The translations under genes were made by a program, and so were the position numbers. The notes beneath the pieces were generated by a model. The model was not told where the DNA came from. It saw only the letters and a list, made by a program, of their open reading frames with translations, and did no database searches. Shown one piece after another: positions 30,297-40,460 of a stretch of DNA of 64,000 nucleotides. This DNA is from Porphyrobacter sp. GA68 (GTDB taxonomy: Bacteria; Pseudomonadota; Alphaproteobacteria; Sphingomonadales; Sphingomonadaceae). Position 1 is the first letter of the stretch, and every line of letters begins with the position of its first letter. The stretch spans positions 620,001 through 684,000 of the forward strand of contig NZ_JAKQYJ010000002.1 of the NCBI RefSeq assembly GCF_022605525.1, given 5' to 3'.

Positions 30297-31292
30297 ATGA
30301 CGCAGATAACGCGCCGCACGCTGCTGGCCGGAGCCGTCGCCACAGGCGCGGTCATGGCGACTGGCGCCACGGCCCAGACGAACGACACTTCTGCGCTGCC
30401 CGAGTTGGGCGGTAAGGCAATCTTCATCACCGGCGCCGCGACCGGTTTCGGCAGGCTGGGGGCGGAACTCTATGCCCGCTTAGGGGCAAAAGTGTTCGCG
30501 ACCATGCGGAACATGGGGCGATCCGAAGCGACGGAGTTGCGGGAGCTTGCCACACGGGACCGGCTGGACATCACGGTGCTGGAACTTGACGTGACCCATG
30601 ATGGGCAGGTGACAGAGGCTGTGCGCGAGGCGGAAAGGCTGGCTGGCGGCGCGCTGGATGTCGTCATCAACAATGCCGGCATCGGGATCTCCGGCCCTGT
30701 CGAGGTGCAGGACATGGAAGCGACCCGCCTCGCCTTCGACACCAATGTCTATGGGCCGCACCGTGTCGCCCGCGCTGCCTTGCCGGCCATGCGCGCGCGC
30801 CGCAGCGGCTACATCATTCCGATTTCAAGCCAGCTGGGCCGGGTCATCGCGCCGTTCTCCGGCCACTACTCGCCAACCAAATTCGCGCTCGAGGCGATGA
30901 ACGAGGCCATGGCTTACGAACTGGTCCCGCATGGGATTGATGTCACCATCATACAGCCCGGCGGGTATCCCACGAACGTCTGGCGCAATCGCAACCTGTA
31001 CACCGGTGCGCTGAGACAGCGGATAGAAGAAGAGTATGCCGCGGCCTATCCGCAGGTGATCGCACGCATGGGCGAAGAGGACGGCTCTGGCCGCAGCGCC
31101 GATCCGATGGACGTTCCGCGCGAAATCGCCCGCCTGATCGCCATGCCGGCGGGAACCCGCCCGGTGCGCGTGCCGGTGCATCCCGGCCCCAAGCCGCAGG
31201 TGCCGATCAACGAGGTAAGCGCCCGAGTGCAGCAGGAATGGCTGGGCCAATCCCCCGCGGTGGGCCCGATGATCCGCGCGGTCCACGACTGA
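30297..31292 (+). CDS. Tat-type exported SDR oxidoreductase
   Basis: A 331-residue short-chain dehydrogenase with an N-terminal twin-arginine signal, TQITRRTLLAGAVATGAVMA, before the catalytic domain. The cofactor motif is TGAATGFG near 48, the structural motif NNAG follows at about 127, and the catalytic set is SS near 178 with YSPTK near 193. ATG 30297 follows AAAGGAGAT. Export of an NAD(P)-dependent SDR is unusual; the signal may instead be a membrane or vestigial leader. It lies 37 bases after pth. The substrate is unknown. Confidence 0.85.
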   Translation: MTQITRRTLLAGAVATGAVMATGATAQTNDTSALPELGGKAIFITGAATGFGRLGAELYARLGAKVFATMRNMGRSEATELRELATRDRLDITVLELDVTHDGQVTEAVREAERLAGGALDVVINNAGIGISGPVEVQDMEATRLAFDTNVYGPHRVARAALPAMRARRSGYIIPISSQLGRVIAPFSGHYSPTKFALEAMNEAMAYELVPHGIDVTIIQPGGYPTNVWRNRNLYTGALRQRIEEEYAAAYPQVIARMGEEDGSGRSADPMDVPREIARLIAMPAGTRPVRVPVHPGPKPQVPINEVSARVQQEWLGQSPAVGPMIRAVHD

Positions 31293-31356
31293 GCCTATGG
31301 CCAAGGGACGCCCGTGCGGGTAAAGCGCGCGACCTGCCCTTCAACCGGAGATTATC

Positions 31357-32457
31357 ATGGGATTCCGCTGCGGGATCGTCGGCCTGCCCAATGTTGGCAA
31401 GTCGACCCTGTTCAACGCGCTAACCGAGACGCAGGCCGCCCAGGCGGCCAATTACCCGTTTTGCACCATCGAACCCAATGTGGGCCAGGTTGCCGTTCCG
31501 GACGAGAGGCTCGACAAGATCGCCGCTATCGCCAAGTCGGCCAAGGTGGTGCCCACGCAGCTCGCCTTCGTCGACATTGCCGGTCTTGTGAAAGGGGCCA
31601 GCAAGGGCGAAGGTCTGGGCAACCAGTTTCTTGGCAACATCCGTGAAGTCGACGCCATCGTGCACGTTTTGCGCTGTTTCGAGGATGACGACATCCAGCA
31701 CGTCGCGAACCGGGTCGATCCGTTGACGGATGCAGAGATTGTCGAAACGGAGCTGCTGCTGGCGGATCTGGACAGCTTGGAGAAGCGGGTGCCCGCCGCC
31801 GCGAAGCGGGCAACCGGCGGCGACAAGGAGGCCAGGGCCATGGCTTCCGTGCTGGGGCAGGCGCTTGAGCTTCTGCGCGATGGCAAACCAGCCCGCCTTA
31901 CCGAGCCGCGCGACGACGAGGAAGCGCGCTTGTTCGCGCAGGCGCAACTGCTGACCGCCAAGCCTGTGCTGTATGTCTGCAATGTCGCGGAAGAAGACGC
32001 GGCCACCGGCAATGCCATGAGCGAGCAGGTGTTCGCCAAGGCGCACGCGGAAGGGGCAGAGGCGGTAGTGGTGTCGGCCGCGATAGAAGCGGAACTGGTC
32101 ACGATGGAAGCGGGCGAGCGCGCCGAGTACCTGGCGGAACTCGGGCTGTCCGAATCGGGGCTAAGCCGCATCATCAAGGCGGGATACAAGCTGCTCGGCC
32201 TCAACACCTTCTTCACCGCCGGGCCCAAGGAAGCCCGCGCATGGACTTTTCCGCAGGGGGCCAAGGCACCGCAGGCGGCAGGGGAAATACATACCGACTT
32301 CGAACGCGGCTTCATCCGGGCCGAGACGATAGCTTTTGCCGACTACATCGGCCTCGGCGGCGAAGCTGGCGCGCGCGAGGCCGGCAAGCTGCGCCAGGAA
32401 GGCAAGGAATATCTGGTGCAGGACGGGGATGTGATGCTGTTCAAGTTCAATGTCTGA
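31357..32457 (+). CDS. ychF: Redox-regulated ribosome-binding ATPase YchF
   Basis: An Obg-family P-loop protein that binds ATP rather than GTP and associates with ribosomes. It has 366 residues, normal length. G1 is GLPNVGKST near residue 8, the switch region PNVGQVAVPDERL, G3 DIAGLVKGASKGEGLGNQFL near 67, and the adenine-specifying region replaces NKxD near VCNVAEED at about 208. The C-terminal TGS domain shows FFTAGPKEARAWTF and FERGFIRAET. It is probably a single-gene unit. Confidence 0.96.
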   Translation: MGFRCGIVGLPNVGKSTLFNALTETQAAQAANYPFCTIEPNVGQVAVPDERLDKIAAIAKSAKVVPTQLAFVDIAGLVKGASKGEGLGNQFLGNIREVDAIVHVLRCFEDDDIQHVANRVDPLTDAEIVETELLLADLDSLEKRVPAAAKRATGGDKEARAMASVLGQALELLRDGKPARLTEPRDDEEARLFAQAQLLTAKPVLYVCNVAEEDAATGNAMSEQVFAKAHAEGAEAVVVSAAIEAELVTMEAGERAEYLAELGLSESGLSRIIKAGYKLLGLNTFFTAGPKEARAWTFPQGAKAPQAAGEIHTDFERGFIRAETIAFADYIGLGGEAGAREAGKLRQEGKEYLVQDGDVMLFKFNV

Positions 32458-32523
32458 GGCGGTTGCGGCACAAACACCCGCTCGACCCGTTCAGGGAAAG
32501 GGACGCTGAAAAGGGGCAGCTAG

Positions 32524-33321
32524 ATGGTCGATAAATCGGAAAAGTTCGAGACGCTGGTACGTGTGGGGTATTTCTCCCGCGCTATCATGTATTCCGTGCT
32601 GGGGGTGATCGCGTTGATGGGCGCCGCCGCCTTTGCCGAAGGAACCGATGGCGTGTTCCGCGCGATACGGGATTTTCCCGGCGGCACTGCCCTGCTGTGG
32701 ATTTTGGTGATCGGGCTGTCGGCGTACGGGTTGTTTCGTCTCGCTTCGCCGGCTTTCGATATCGAGAACAGCGGTTCGGATGCCAAAGGATGGGGCAAGC
32801 GGCTGGGCCATCTTGGCAGCGGGATCGGACATTTCGCGCTTGCTTATACCGCCTACAAATTCGCCACTGCCGGGAACAGTTCAGGCGGCGGGGCGCAGGA
32901 AGCTGCCGCAGGCGTTCTGTCATACGATTTCGGCGGCGCTGTACTGGGACTGCTGGGCATCGCCTTTTTCGTTGCTGCGGCGCATCAGGCGAAGAGGGCA
33001 TGGACGGCAGAGTTCATGCAGCGGGTCGCCGCCGGCGCGCCTGACTACACCGAGACGCTGGGGCGTATCGGTTTTGCGGCCAGAGCAGTGGTTTTCGCCA
33101 TCATCGGCTGGTCGCTTATCCGTGCCGGCTTCCTGTCAGCGGGATCGGCGCAGGTGAAAACCCTGGGTGAAGCGCTTGCCAGCCTGGCGGGCAACGGCAT
33201 CGTGTTCTCGCTCGTCGCCGTTGGACTGCTGGTGTTCGGCATCTTCAGCCTGATCCTCGCGCGATACAGGATCATCCCTGACATGGATCCGCGTGGTAAG
33301 GTGCCGGCGTTTCGCGCATGA
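32524..33321 (+). CDS. DUF1206 membrane protein
   Basis: A 265-residue membrane protein with three tandem DUF1206 repeats of two helices each. Each repeat begins with a conserved aromatic/Arg block: RVGYFSRAIMYSVLGVIAL near 13, HLGSGIGHFALAYTAYKFA near 98, and RIGFAARAVVFAIIGWSLI near 180. Six transmembrane segments are expected. The function of the family is not known. Its stop overlaps the MaoC gene start by four bases, but I see no functional link. Confidence 0.88.
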   Translation: MVDKSEKFETLVRVGYFSRAIMYSVLGVIALMGAAAFAEGTDGVFRAIRDFPGGTALLWILVIGLSAYGLFRLASPAFDIENSGSDAKGWGKRLGHLGSGIGHFALAYTAYKFATAGNSSGGGAQEAAAGVLSYDFGGAVLGLLGIAFFVAAAHQAKRAWTAEFMQRVAAGAPDYTETLGRIGFAARAVVFAIIGWSLIRAGFLSAGSAQVKTLGEALASLAGNGIVFSLVAVGLLVFGIFSLILARYRIIPDMDPRGKVPAFRA

Positions 33322-33776
33322 TCTATTTCGAAGATCTTGAAATTGGCGCAGTCCGGGAATTCGGTCGCTATCAGGTGACGCGCGAAGAGGTGATGGAGTT
33401 TGCCCGCCGCTACGATCCGCAGCCGTTCCATCTTGACGATGAAGCCGCCGCTGCAACGCATTTCGGCAGACTGTCGGCAAGCGGTTGGCACACCTGTGCC
33501 ATGACGATGCGGATGCTGGTCGACAGCATGACCGAAGTGCAGCAGGCAGGCCTTGGATCGCCGGGGATCGATAACCTGCGCTGGGTAAAGCCGGTTTATC
33601 CGGGAGATACGCTGCGCGTGCGGACAGAAGTCATCGACAAGCGGCGCAGTCAATCGAAACCGTGGCTCGGCCTGTTCAAGTCGCGGGCGCAGACGTTCAA
33701 CCAGAACGACGAACTCGTGCTCGACATGGTGTCGAATGGCCTCATCCGGGTGCGCGATCCAGGTGTCGAAAGCTAA
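33318..33776 (+). CDS. MaoC-like (R)-hydratase family protein
   Basis: A 152-residue hot-dog-fold protein of the MaoC/(R)-specific enoyl-CoA hydratase group. The catalytic pattern shows as YDPQPFHLDDEAA near residue 34 (Asp and His), with SGWHTCAMTMRML near 55 and LRWVKPVYPGDTLRV near 84. It probably hydrates an enoyl-CoA; the substrate is not evident. It is coupled by an ATGA overlap to the DUF1206 gene and convergent, 3 bases apart, with the lipoprotein gene on the other strand. Confidence 0.88.
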   Translation: MIYFEDLEIGAVREFGRYQVTREEVMEFARRYDPQPFHLDDEAAAATHFGRLSASGWHTCAMTMRMLVDSMTEVQQAGLGSPGIDNLRWVKPVYPGDTLRVRTEVIDKRRSQSKPWLGLFKSRAQTFNQNDELVLDMVSNGLIRVRDPGVES

Positions 33777-33779
33777 GCG

Positions 33780-34232
33780 CTACGCTCCGCATTGCACGGT
33801 TCCTGCAGAATCGTACCGCACCGTCGCCGCCCTGTCCTGCACAATGAGGCGGCCTGGATAGTTCACGGTTTCGTAACCAGACGGGCTCGCCTCTTCCTGC
33901 CGCACCAGAAGCTGAAACGTCATGGAGGAGCCGGCATAGCGCTCCCGGGCGCCAAGCGGCAGTTCATCGCTGGTCGTATCGGGGGTGAAGCGGACGACCT
34001 CGCCGGCAATCTTCAGATAACCCGCGTCGCTCTGCGCGATGGCGAGCGCGGCGATGCCCCCGCCTGCAGGCGCGAAACTGCACCCTGCACCGAACATGTC
34101 CTCACGCTCGATGTCGGCAAAGGTAATTGCCTCCAGTTCCAGCGCTTGCGGAACAGCGCCCTCTCGTTCGCCGCTCTGGCCGCACGCGGCGGCGCACAAG
34201 GCGAGGACGCTTACGAAAAGCCTGGGTCGCAT
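33780..34232 (-). CDS. Hypothetical lipoprotein
   Basis: A 150-residue predicted lipoprotein starting at ATG 34232. The signal MRPRLFVSVLALCAAAC ends in the lipobox AAAC (Cys17), followed by a short acidic linker. The mature part has two cysteines (in GAGCSFAP and at the C-terminal QCGA) that could form a disulfide. I do not recognise the family. Further upstream in-frame codons exist, but they lack a signal peptide at the N-terminus. It is divergent from mreB by 191 bases of promoter region. Confidence 0.7.
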   Translation of the reverse strand: MRPRLFVSVLALCAAACGQSGEREGAVPQALELEAITFADIEREDMFGAGCSFAPAGGGIAALAIAQSDAGYLKIAGEVVRFTPDTTSDELPLGARERYAGSSMTFQLLVRQEEASPSGYETVNYPGRLIVQDRAATVRYDSAGTVQCGA

Positions 34233-34414
34233 GGCTCGCTTCCTGCTTTGCCGACACTGCGTCGGCGAATGTGCAAAAACTCGCACGGCACGCAAATACT
34301 TTTGGATATTTTCACCATGTGCCTTTACAGCACAGCCTTCCCGGCCGCATCAGCCGACGCGCCGGTTTTTCCCGATATGCCGCTGCCAAAGCGGTCATCA
34401 AAGCTGACGGATAG

Positions 34415-35467
<1,053 letters not shown>

Positions 35468-35544
35468 TAATGGCCGCTGCCGTCGCCCGCTGCGGCAGGA
35501 TAGCGACAGACCACAGGCGACGTTGAAGAAGGCAATTCACTGTC

Positions 35545-36429
35545 ATGGCGGCAGGCTCCCGCGTTTCCAGCAGTTCAAAGCGCGCCCGCCTCAACATCTT
35601 TGCCGGCTATGCGCTGGCTGCAGCGGGTGCGTTGCTGGGTGCGGCACTGCTCGTGCTGTCCCTGCTGCGCCCTACCCTCTTTTCCGGCCCTCGCGGAGTT
35701 GCGCAGGATGCGGTCAGTCCCGTAACCACCGTCGGCGGAGAGGTTCGCAGCGGGTCACTGGGTATCCTGGCGGGCATCGAGGGTTACTTCCGCGCCGGGG
35801 CGCAGAACGCGCGGCTGAAACGCGAAGTTGAATTGGCGCGCATCCGCTTGGGAGAAGCGGCTGCAGTGCAGCAGGAAAACCAGCGGCTGCGTGGCTTGCT
35901 GGGGCTCGCGCAGGAGGGAAGCGAGCCGGTCGCGGTGACCCGGCTGGTCAGCTCAACCGCCGCAAGCCCGCGGCGCTTCGGTTACATCGGGGTGGGCAGC
36001 AGCCGAGGGGTGACGCCCGGCATGCCGGTGCGCAGCGCGCGCGGCGTCGTTGGCCGGGTCCTTGAAACAGGACGGTCGACGGCGCGCATCCTGCTCCTGA
36101 CAGACAGCGAAAGCGTGTTACCCGTGCGACTTGCCAATGGCGAAGCAGTCGCCTTCGCGCATGGACGCGGGGACAGCCTGCTGCGCATTCGCCTCATCAA
36201 TCTGGGCCTCAATCCGCTGAAGAGGGGTGACATGTTCGTGACCAGCGGGGCGGGAGGTTACTTTCCTCCTGGAATCGCGGTCGCGCTGGTGGAGGAAGTG
36301 ACGGATGATGGCGCTCTGGCGCGGATCATCGCTGATCCCGCAGCGTCCGACTTCGTGGCGGTCGAACCAATCTTTCAGCCCCAGGCGGTGCGGGCGGCGG
36401 CGGCAGAGCCGCCATCATTGACAGAATAA
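35545..36429 (+). CDS. mreC: Rod shape-determining protein MreC
   Basis: A 294-residue bitopic protein linking cytoplasmic MreB to periplasmic wall synthases. One N-terminal transmembrane helix (FAGYALAAAGALLGAALLVL, about 15-34) is followed by a coiled coil (NARLKREVELARIRLGEAAA near 93) and the beta-rich MreC domain (GSSRGVTPGMPVRSARGVVG near 153, GDMFVTSGAGGYFPPGIAVA near 227). It follows mreB by 77 bases, a gap containing a short CTGCCG/CGGCAG hairpin at 35477-35498. Its stop and the mreD start share one base. Confidence 0.95.
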   Translation: MAAGSRVSSSSKRARLNIFAGYALAAAGALLGAALLVLSLLRPTLFSGPRGVAQDAVSPVTTVGGEVRSGSLGILAGIEGYFRAGAQNARLKREVELARIRLGEAAAVQQENQRLRGLLGLAQEGSEPVAVTRLVSSTAASPRRFGYIGVGSSRGVTPGMPVRSARGVVGRVLETGRSTARILLLTDSESVLPVRLANGEAVAFAHGRGDSLLRIRLINLGLNPLKRGDMFVTSGAGGYFPPGIAVALVEEVTDDGALARIIADPAASDFVAVEPIFQPQAVRAAAAEPPSLTE

Positions 36430-36983
36430 TGGAACGACTCGCCCCGTCAGCACGCCGCGATCCGTATGGCAGCCGGGTCGGTAGGCGCCATTCCGCTCTC
36501 GTTGCATCGGTGGTGCCATGGCTCAGCATAGCTTTTGGCTCGGTCCTGCCAATCTTTGTCATCGCTACCGCGATGCCCATCGCGCCACCCGTCGGCTTCA
36601 TCATGTTCGTGTGCTGGCGACTGGTCAGGCCCGGCCTGCTGCCGGCCTGGGCAGGGGTTCCTTTGGGCATCTTTGATGATCTGTTCAACGGGCAGCCATT
36701 TGGCTTTGCTATACTATTCTGGTCCCTCGCAGTACTCGCTATTGACGCTGTTGAAGCGCGCTTTCCGTGGCGTAGCTTCGGACTGGATTGGATGACCGCC
36801 GCGTTGCTGATCTTGCTGTACATCTTTGCGGGAATGATCGTCTCGGGCGCGGTTCTGGCGGGCCCGTTGTTTGTCGCCGTCATCCCGCAACTGGTCTTGT
36901 CAGTTCTGCTGGTGCCGGTGGCTGCCCGGCTGGTCGCCGCGCTCGACCGGCTGCGGTTGCGACGCTGGAGGCGAGCCGCATGA
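36429..36983 (+). CDS. mreD: Rod shape-determining protein MreD
   Basis: A 184-residue inner-membrane protein with about five hydrophobic segments, including SVLPIFVIATAMPIAPPVGF near 37 and LLILLYIFAGMIVSGAVLAG near 121. Conserved MreD features are the PLGIFDDLFNGQPFG loop near 78 and DWMTAALLILL. Assignment rests on its place between mreC and mrdA. The start overlaps the mreC stop by one base (TAATG), and its stop overlaps mrdA by four. Confidence 0.93.
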   Translation: MERLAPSARRDPYGSRVGRRHSALVASVVPWLSIAFGSVLPIFVIATAMPIAPPVGFIMFVCWRLVRPGLLPAWAGVPLGIFDDLFNGQPFGFAILFWSLAVLAIDAVEARFPWRSFGLDWMTAALLILLYIFAGMIVSGAVLAGPLFVAVIPQLVLSVLLVPVAARLVAALDRLRLRRWRRAA

Positions 36984-39064
36984 GGTGGCGCCGGCGCTCC
37001 AAGGAGCTGATCAACCAGGCGACGCTCAAGAACCGCTTCGACCGTCGCAGCATGCTGCTGGGCACGTTGCAGGGCGGCGTCGGCGTTCTGCTGGCGGCGC
37101 GTATGGGCTACCTCGCGATTGCCGAGAACGAGAAGTACGAACTCGAATCGGAAAGCAACCGGGTCAATCTCTCGCTGATTCCGCCCCGGCGCGGGTGGAT
37201 CCTCGACCGCAACGGCAATCCGCTCGCTTCCAACCGCGCCGATTTCCGTGTCGACGTGATCCCCGAGCGAATGGTCAGGCCCGAACAGTCGGTCGCCCTG
37301 CTGGGGTCGATTCTCGGCATGAGCGCCACGGATCAGCACGATCTGTCCACCCGCATCGCGGAAGCGCGCGGCTTCCAGGCGGTCGAGGTGGGACAGGGGC
37401 TGAGTTACGAGCAGTTCGCCGCCATCAGCGTGCGGTTGCCGGAAATGCCGGGGGTCGTGCCGCAGCGCGGCTTCTCCCGCTTTTATCCGACCGGTCCAGC
37501 AGTGGGCCATCTGCTCGGCTATGTCGGCCCCGCCTCGCGCGAAGAATACGAGGCGGACCGGAACCCGCTGCTCGTCACGCCGGGCTACAAGATCGGCAAG
37601 GATGGCGCCGAAAAGGTGTTCGAGCAGCGGCTGCGCGGCGTTCCAGGCGCCCGCCGCGTCGAGGTGACGGCTTCCGGGCGCATCGTGCGCGATCTTAGCA
37701 CCCGGGAAGACATACAGGGAAATCCGGTTCAGCTGACGATTGATGGGCCGCTGCAGGATTTCGCGGCCCGCCGCCTTGGCCCCGAAAGCGGTTCGGTCGT
37801 AGTCATGGATTGCCGCACGGGCGACCTGCTGTGCATGTCGTCCATGCCAAGTTTCGATCCCAACAGCTTTTCGGCCGGTATCGGAAGTGTGGAATACGCC
37901 ATGCTGCGCGAAAACGAGCGGGTGCCGCTGCGCAACAAGGTGCTGCAAGGCCTTTATCCGCCCGGCTCCACCATCAAGCCGATGCACGCCATGGCTTTCC
38001 TGCGCAACGGGATCGACCCCTCCGAGGCGATCACCTGCGGCGGCGGCCTGCGGGTCGGCAACCGCTTCTTCCGATGCCACGGCAATCACGGCCGCGTCGA
38101 CATGAACAGGGCCATTCACCAGAGTTGCAACAGCTACTTCTATTATTTCGCGCAGCGGGTCGGCTTTGACAACGTTGCCGACTTCGCGAAAGACTGCGGG
38201 CTGGGCCAGCGGTTCGACCTGCCCGTCGTCAGCCAGTTCTTTGGCACCGTTCCCGACAGCCGGTGGAAGATGCGCAAGCACCACAGTGCCTGGCAGTCCT
38301 ATGACACGGTGAACTCCTCTATCGGACAGGGCTATTACCTGACCAGCCCGCTGCAACTTGCCGTCATGGCGGCACGGCTTGCCACCGGCCGGGTGGTCGA
38401 GCCGGCGCTGCTGAAAACAGGAGAGCGGGCACCTTTCGCCTCGCTCGATTTCAACAGCGAGCAGATCGGGCATATCCGCCAGGCGATGAGCGACACGGTA
38501 AACGGCCCCGGCACGGCGGGCCGGGCCCGGCTGCCGCTGGAAAACGTGCTGATGGCGGGAAAGACCGGCACCGCGCAGGCTGTCGGCCTGAACCGCGGCG
38601 ATGGCAGGAACACGGCTTGGCGGTTCCGCCACCACGGGCTCTTCGTATTCTTCGCACCAGTCGACAACCCGATCTACGCCGGGGCAATCGTGGTTGAACA
38701 TGGCGGCGGTTCGGGGGCTGCCACGCCGATTGCCAAGGACGTCATGACCTACCTGTTCGATCCGCAGAAAGGGATGGACGCGCTGCATGCACTGGAGAAG
38801 GAATGGGGCGGCACCGCGCAGCAGCGGCTTGAGCAGCAGTACCGTGCCTATGCCAGCGCCCGCGGGCAATCCGTCGCACCCTCCCCACCCCGCCCCCGGC
38901 AGCCGATCGATGCCGTGGCGGCTGAATCGCGGCTGAGCGCGCAAGCCAAGGCCGCTCTCGCCGGTGAAGAGGTCATGCCAACCCAAGGTGAAGCCGGGCC
39001 TGCGGCCGCTACCCCGCCGAACGAGCCCGCGCCTGCCGCACCATCGGATGCGGAACCGCGATGA
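36980..39064 (+). CDS. mrdA: Penicillin-binding protein 2 (elongation transpeptidase)
   Basis: The class B transpeptidase of the rod complex, partner of RodA. It has 694 residues. An N-terminal membrane anchor (SMLLGTLQGGVGVLLAARMG near 24-43) precedes the dimerisation domain (PRRGWILDRNGNPLASNRAD near 70). The catalytic motifs are SxxK in PPGSTIKPMHAMAFL near 330, SxN in HQSCNSYFYYF near 380, and KTG in MAGKTGTAQAV near 531. A Pro/Ala-rich, probably disordered tail of about 70 residues follows. ATG 36980 overlaps mreD; the stop overlaps rodA. Confidence 0.97.
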   Translation: MRWRRRSKELINQATLKNRFDRRSMLLGTLQGGVGVLLAARMGYLAIAENEKYELESESNRVNLSLIPPRRGWILDRNGNPLASNRADFRVDVIPERMVRPEQSVALLGSILGMSATDQHDLSTRIAEARGFQAVEVGQGLSYEQFAAISVRLPEMPGVVPQRGFSRFYPTGPAVGHLLGYVGPASREEYEADRNPLLVTPGYKIGKDGAEKVFEQRLRGVPGARRVEVTASGRIVRDLSTREDIQGNPVQLTIDGPLQDFAARRLGPESGSVVVMDCRTGDLLCMSSMPSFDPNSFSAGIGSVEYAMLRENERVPLRNKVLQGLYPPGSTIKPMHAMAFLRNGIDPSEAITCGGGLRVGNRFFRCHGNHGRVDMNRAIHQSCNSYFYYFAQRVGFDNVADFAKDCGLGQRFDLPVVSQFFGTVPDSRWKMRKHHSAWQSYDTVNSSIGQGYYLTSPLQLAVMAARLATGRVVEPALLKTGERAPFASLDFNSEQIGHIRQAMSDTVNGPGTAGRARLPLENVLMAGKTGTAQAVGLNRGDGRNTAWRFRHHGLFVFFAPVDNPIYAGAIVVEHGGGSGAATPIAKDVMTYLFDPQKGMDALHALEKEWGGTAQQRLEQQYRAYASARGQSVAPSPPRPRQPIDAVAAESRLSAQAKAALAGEEVMPTQGEAGPAAATPPNEPAPAAPSDAEPR

Positions 39065-40176
39065 AGGGCATCATTCCCGAACCGGTTGGCCGCCAGCCCT
39101 GGCAAATGCTGGTGCCGCTGATCCTGCTCGTCCTGTTCGGCGCGGCGGTGCTCTACTCGGCCGGCGGAGGCGACTTCAGCCTGTATGCCAGTTCGCATCT
39201 GATCCGCTTCATAGCTTTGTCGGGTGTGGCCGCGATCATCACGCTGATGCCCAAGCAATTCATCAAGCTGATCGCGTATCCGGTTTACGTGCTGGTGCTC
39301 CTGCTCCTGATCGCGGTGGAGGCCGTCGGCGCGCTGGGCGGAGGAAGCCAGCGCTGGCTCAACCTCGGGATCATCGTTCTTCAGCCGTCCGAACTGATGA
39401 AGCCAGCCCTGGTTCTAGCCTTGGCCCGCTTCTACGATGCCTTGCCCATCGGCATGATAAACACTTGGCGCGCGCTGGTGCCGGCTGGCGTGGTGATCGG
39501 GCTGCCGATGGGGCTCGTCCTGTTACAGCCGGATCTTGGAACGGCGCTGGCCATCATGTTCGGCGGCGCGGTTGTCATGTTCCTCGCCGGGCTGCCGCTG
39601 CGCTGGTTCGTTACTGCCGGACTGGTCGGAACCGTAATCGCGCCACTGGCCTACTTCTTCGCCTTGCAACCCTATCAACAGCGCCGCGTGACGACCTTCA
39701 TGGATCCGGAAAGCGACCCTCTTGGCGCGGGTTACCACATCACCCAGTCAAAGATAGCGATCGGCTCCGGCGGGCTGTCTGGCAAGGGTTTTGGCGAGGG
39801 AACGCAAAGCCACCTCAATTACCTGCCGGAACCGCACACCGACTTCGTGTTCGCCACCATGGCGGAAGAATGGGGCTTCGTGGGCGGACTGCTGGTGCTG
39901 CTCGCTTTCTTCCTGATCCTGCGCTGGGGGCTGCAGGTTGCTTGGTCGGCAGAGGACCGGTTCGGGCGTTTGCTGGCGGCAGGACTGGTTGCGACAATAT
40001 TCTTTTATATCGCGGTCAACCTGATGATGGTCATGGGCCTCGCGCCCGTGGTCGGCATCCCGCTGCCCTTCATGAGCCATGGCGGTTCTTCCATGCTGAC
40101 CAACATGATTTGCCTCGGCATGCTCATGATGGTCAACCGCTGGAACCGCAGGCCGTCCGGCGGGCGGTTGCTTTAG
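39061..40176 (+). CDS. rodA: RodA peptidoglycan glycosyltransferase
   Basis: SEDS-family polymerase that makes glycan strands from lipid II together with PBP2. It has 371 residues and about ten transmembrane segments. Family blocks are GGGSQRWLNLGIIVLQPSEL near 95, LLQPDLGTALAIMFG near 155 with the catalytic-type Asp, and the C-terminal PVVGIPLPFMSHGGSSML near 326. It starts inside the mrdA stop (ATGA) and is the last gene of the rod operon. Confidence 0.97.
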   Translation: MKGIIPEPVGRQPWQMLVPLILLVLFGAAVLYSAGGGDFSLYASSHLIRFIALSGVAAIITLMPKQFIKLIAYPVYVLVLLLLIAVEAVGALGGGSQRWLNLGIIVLQPSELMKPALVLALARFYDALPIGMINTWRALVPAGVVIGLPMGLVLLQPDLGTALAIMFGGAVVMFLAGLPLRWFVTAGLVGTVIAPLAYFFALQPYQQRRVTTFMDPESDPLGAGYHITQSKIAIGSGGLSGKGFGEGTQSHLNYLPEPHTDFVFATMAEEWGFVGGLLVLLAFFLILRWGLQVAWSAEDRFGRLLAAGLVATIFFYIAVNLMMVMGLAPVVGIPLPFMSHGGSSMLTNMICLGMLMMVNRWNRRPSGGRLL

Positions 40177-40272
40177 CTCGCGCGGACAAGCTCTTCCATC
40201 TGACGCGATGCAGGCTATATGCGGGTGCGTCGCGCTGATTCGGGCAAGGTTCCCGCATCTCGCTGCCGGGTT

Positions 40273-40348
<76 letters not shown>

Positions 40349-40405
40349 CCCCCTTCTCTCCTGCACGCATCTACGCTCTCTTTGTGCTAACCGCCTGAGA
40401 CGCCG

Positions 40406-40431
40406 GGAACATCTCCTTACATGCACCCGTT
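40406..40431 (+). promoter_or_regulatory. EcfG-type general stress sigma factor promoter
   Basis: GGAAC at 40406-40410 and CGTT at 40428-40431 are separated by 17 bases. This matches the alphaproteobacterial sigma-EcfG consensus GGAAC-N16/17-CGTT. It lies 29 bases upstream of the SRPBCC gene start at 40461, a suitable distance for a promoter of the SRPBCC/alcohol dehydrogenase operon. Confidence 0.65.
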
Positions 40432-40460
40432 CACTGCTCGAGTAGCAGCGAGAGGTTACC

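Noticed and set aside
36326-38986. A long minus-strand open frame (886 codons) opposite mreD and mrdA
   Set aside because: It is an antisense shadow of a GC-rich coding strand: it lacks a ribosome binding site, has no recognisable domain, and the plus strand has clear mreC, mreD and PBP2 motifs. Similar shadows at 21739-23790 (+), 50199-52139 (+) and 56394-58343 (-) were dropped for the same reason.
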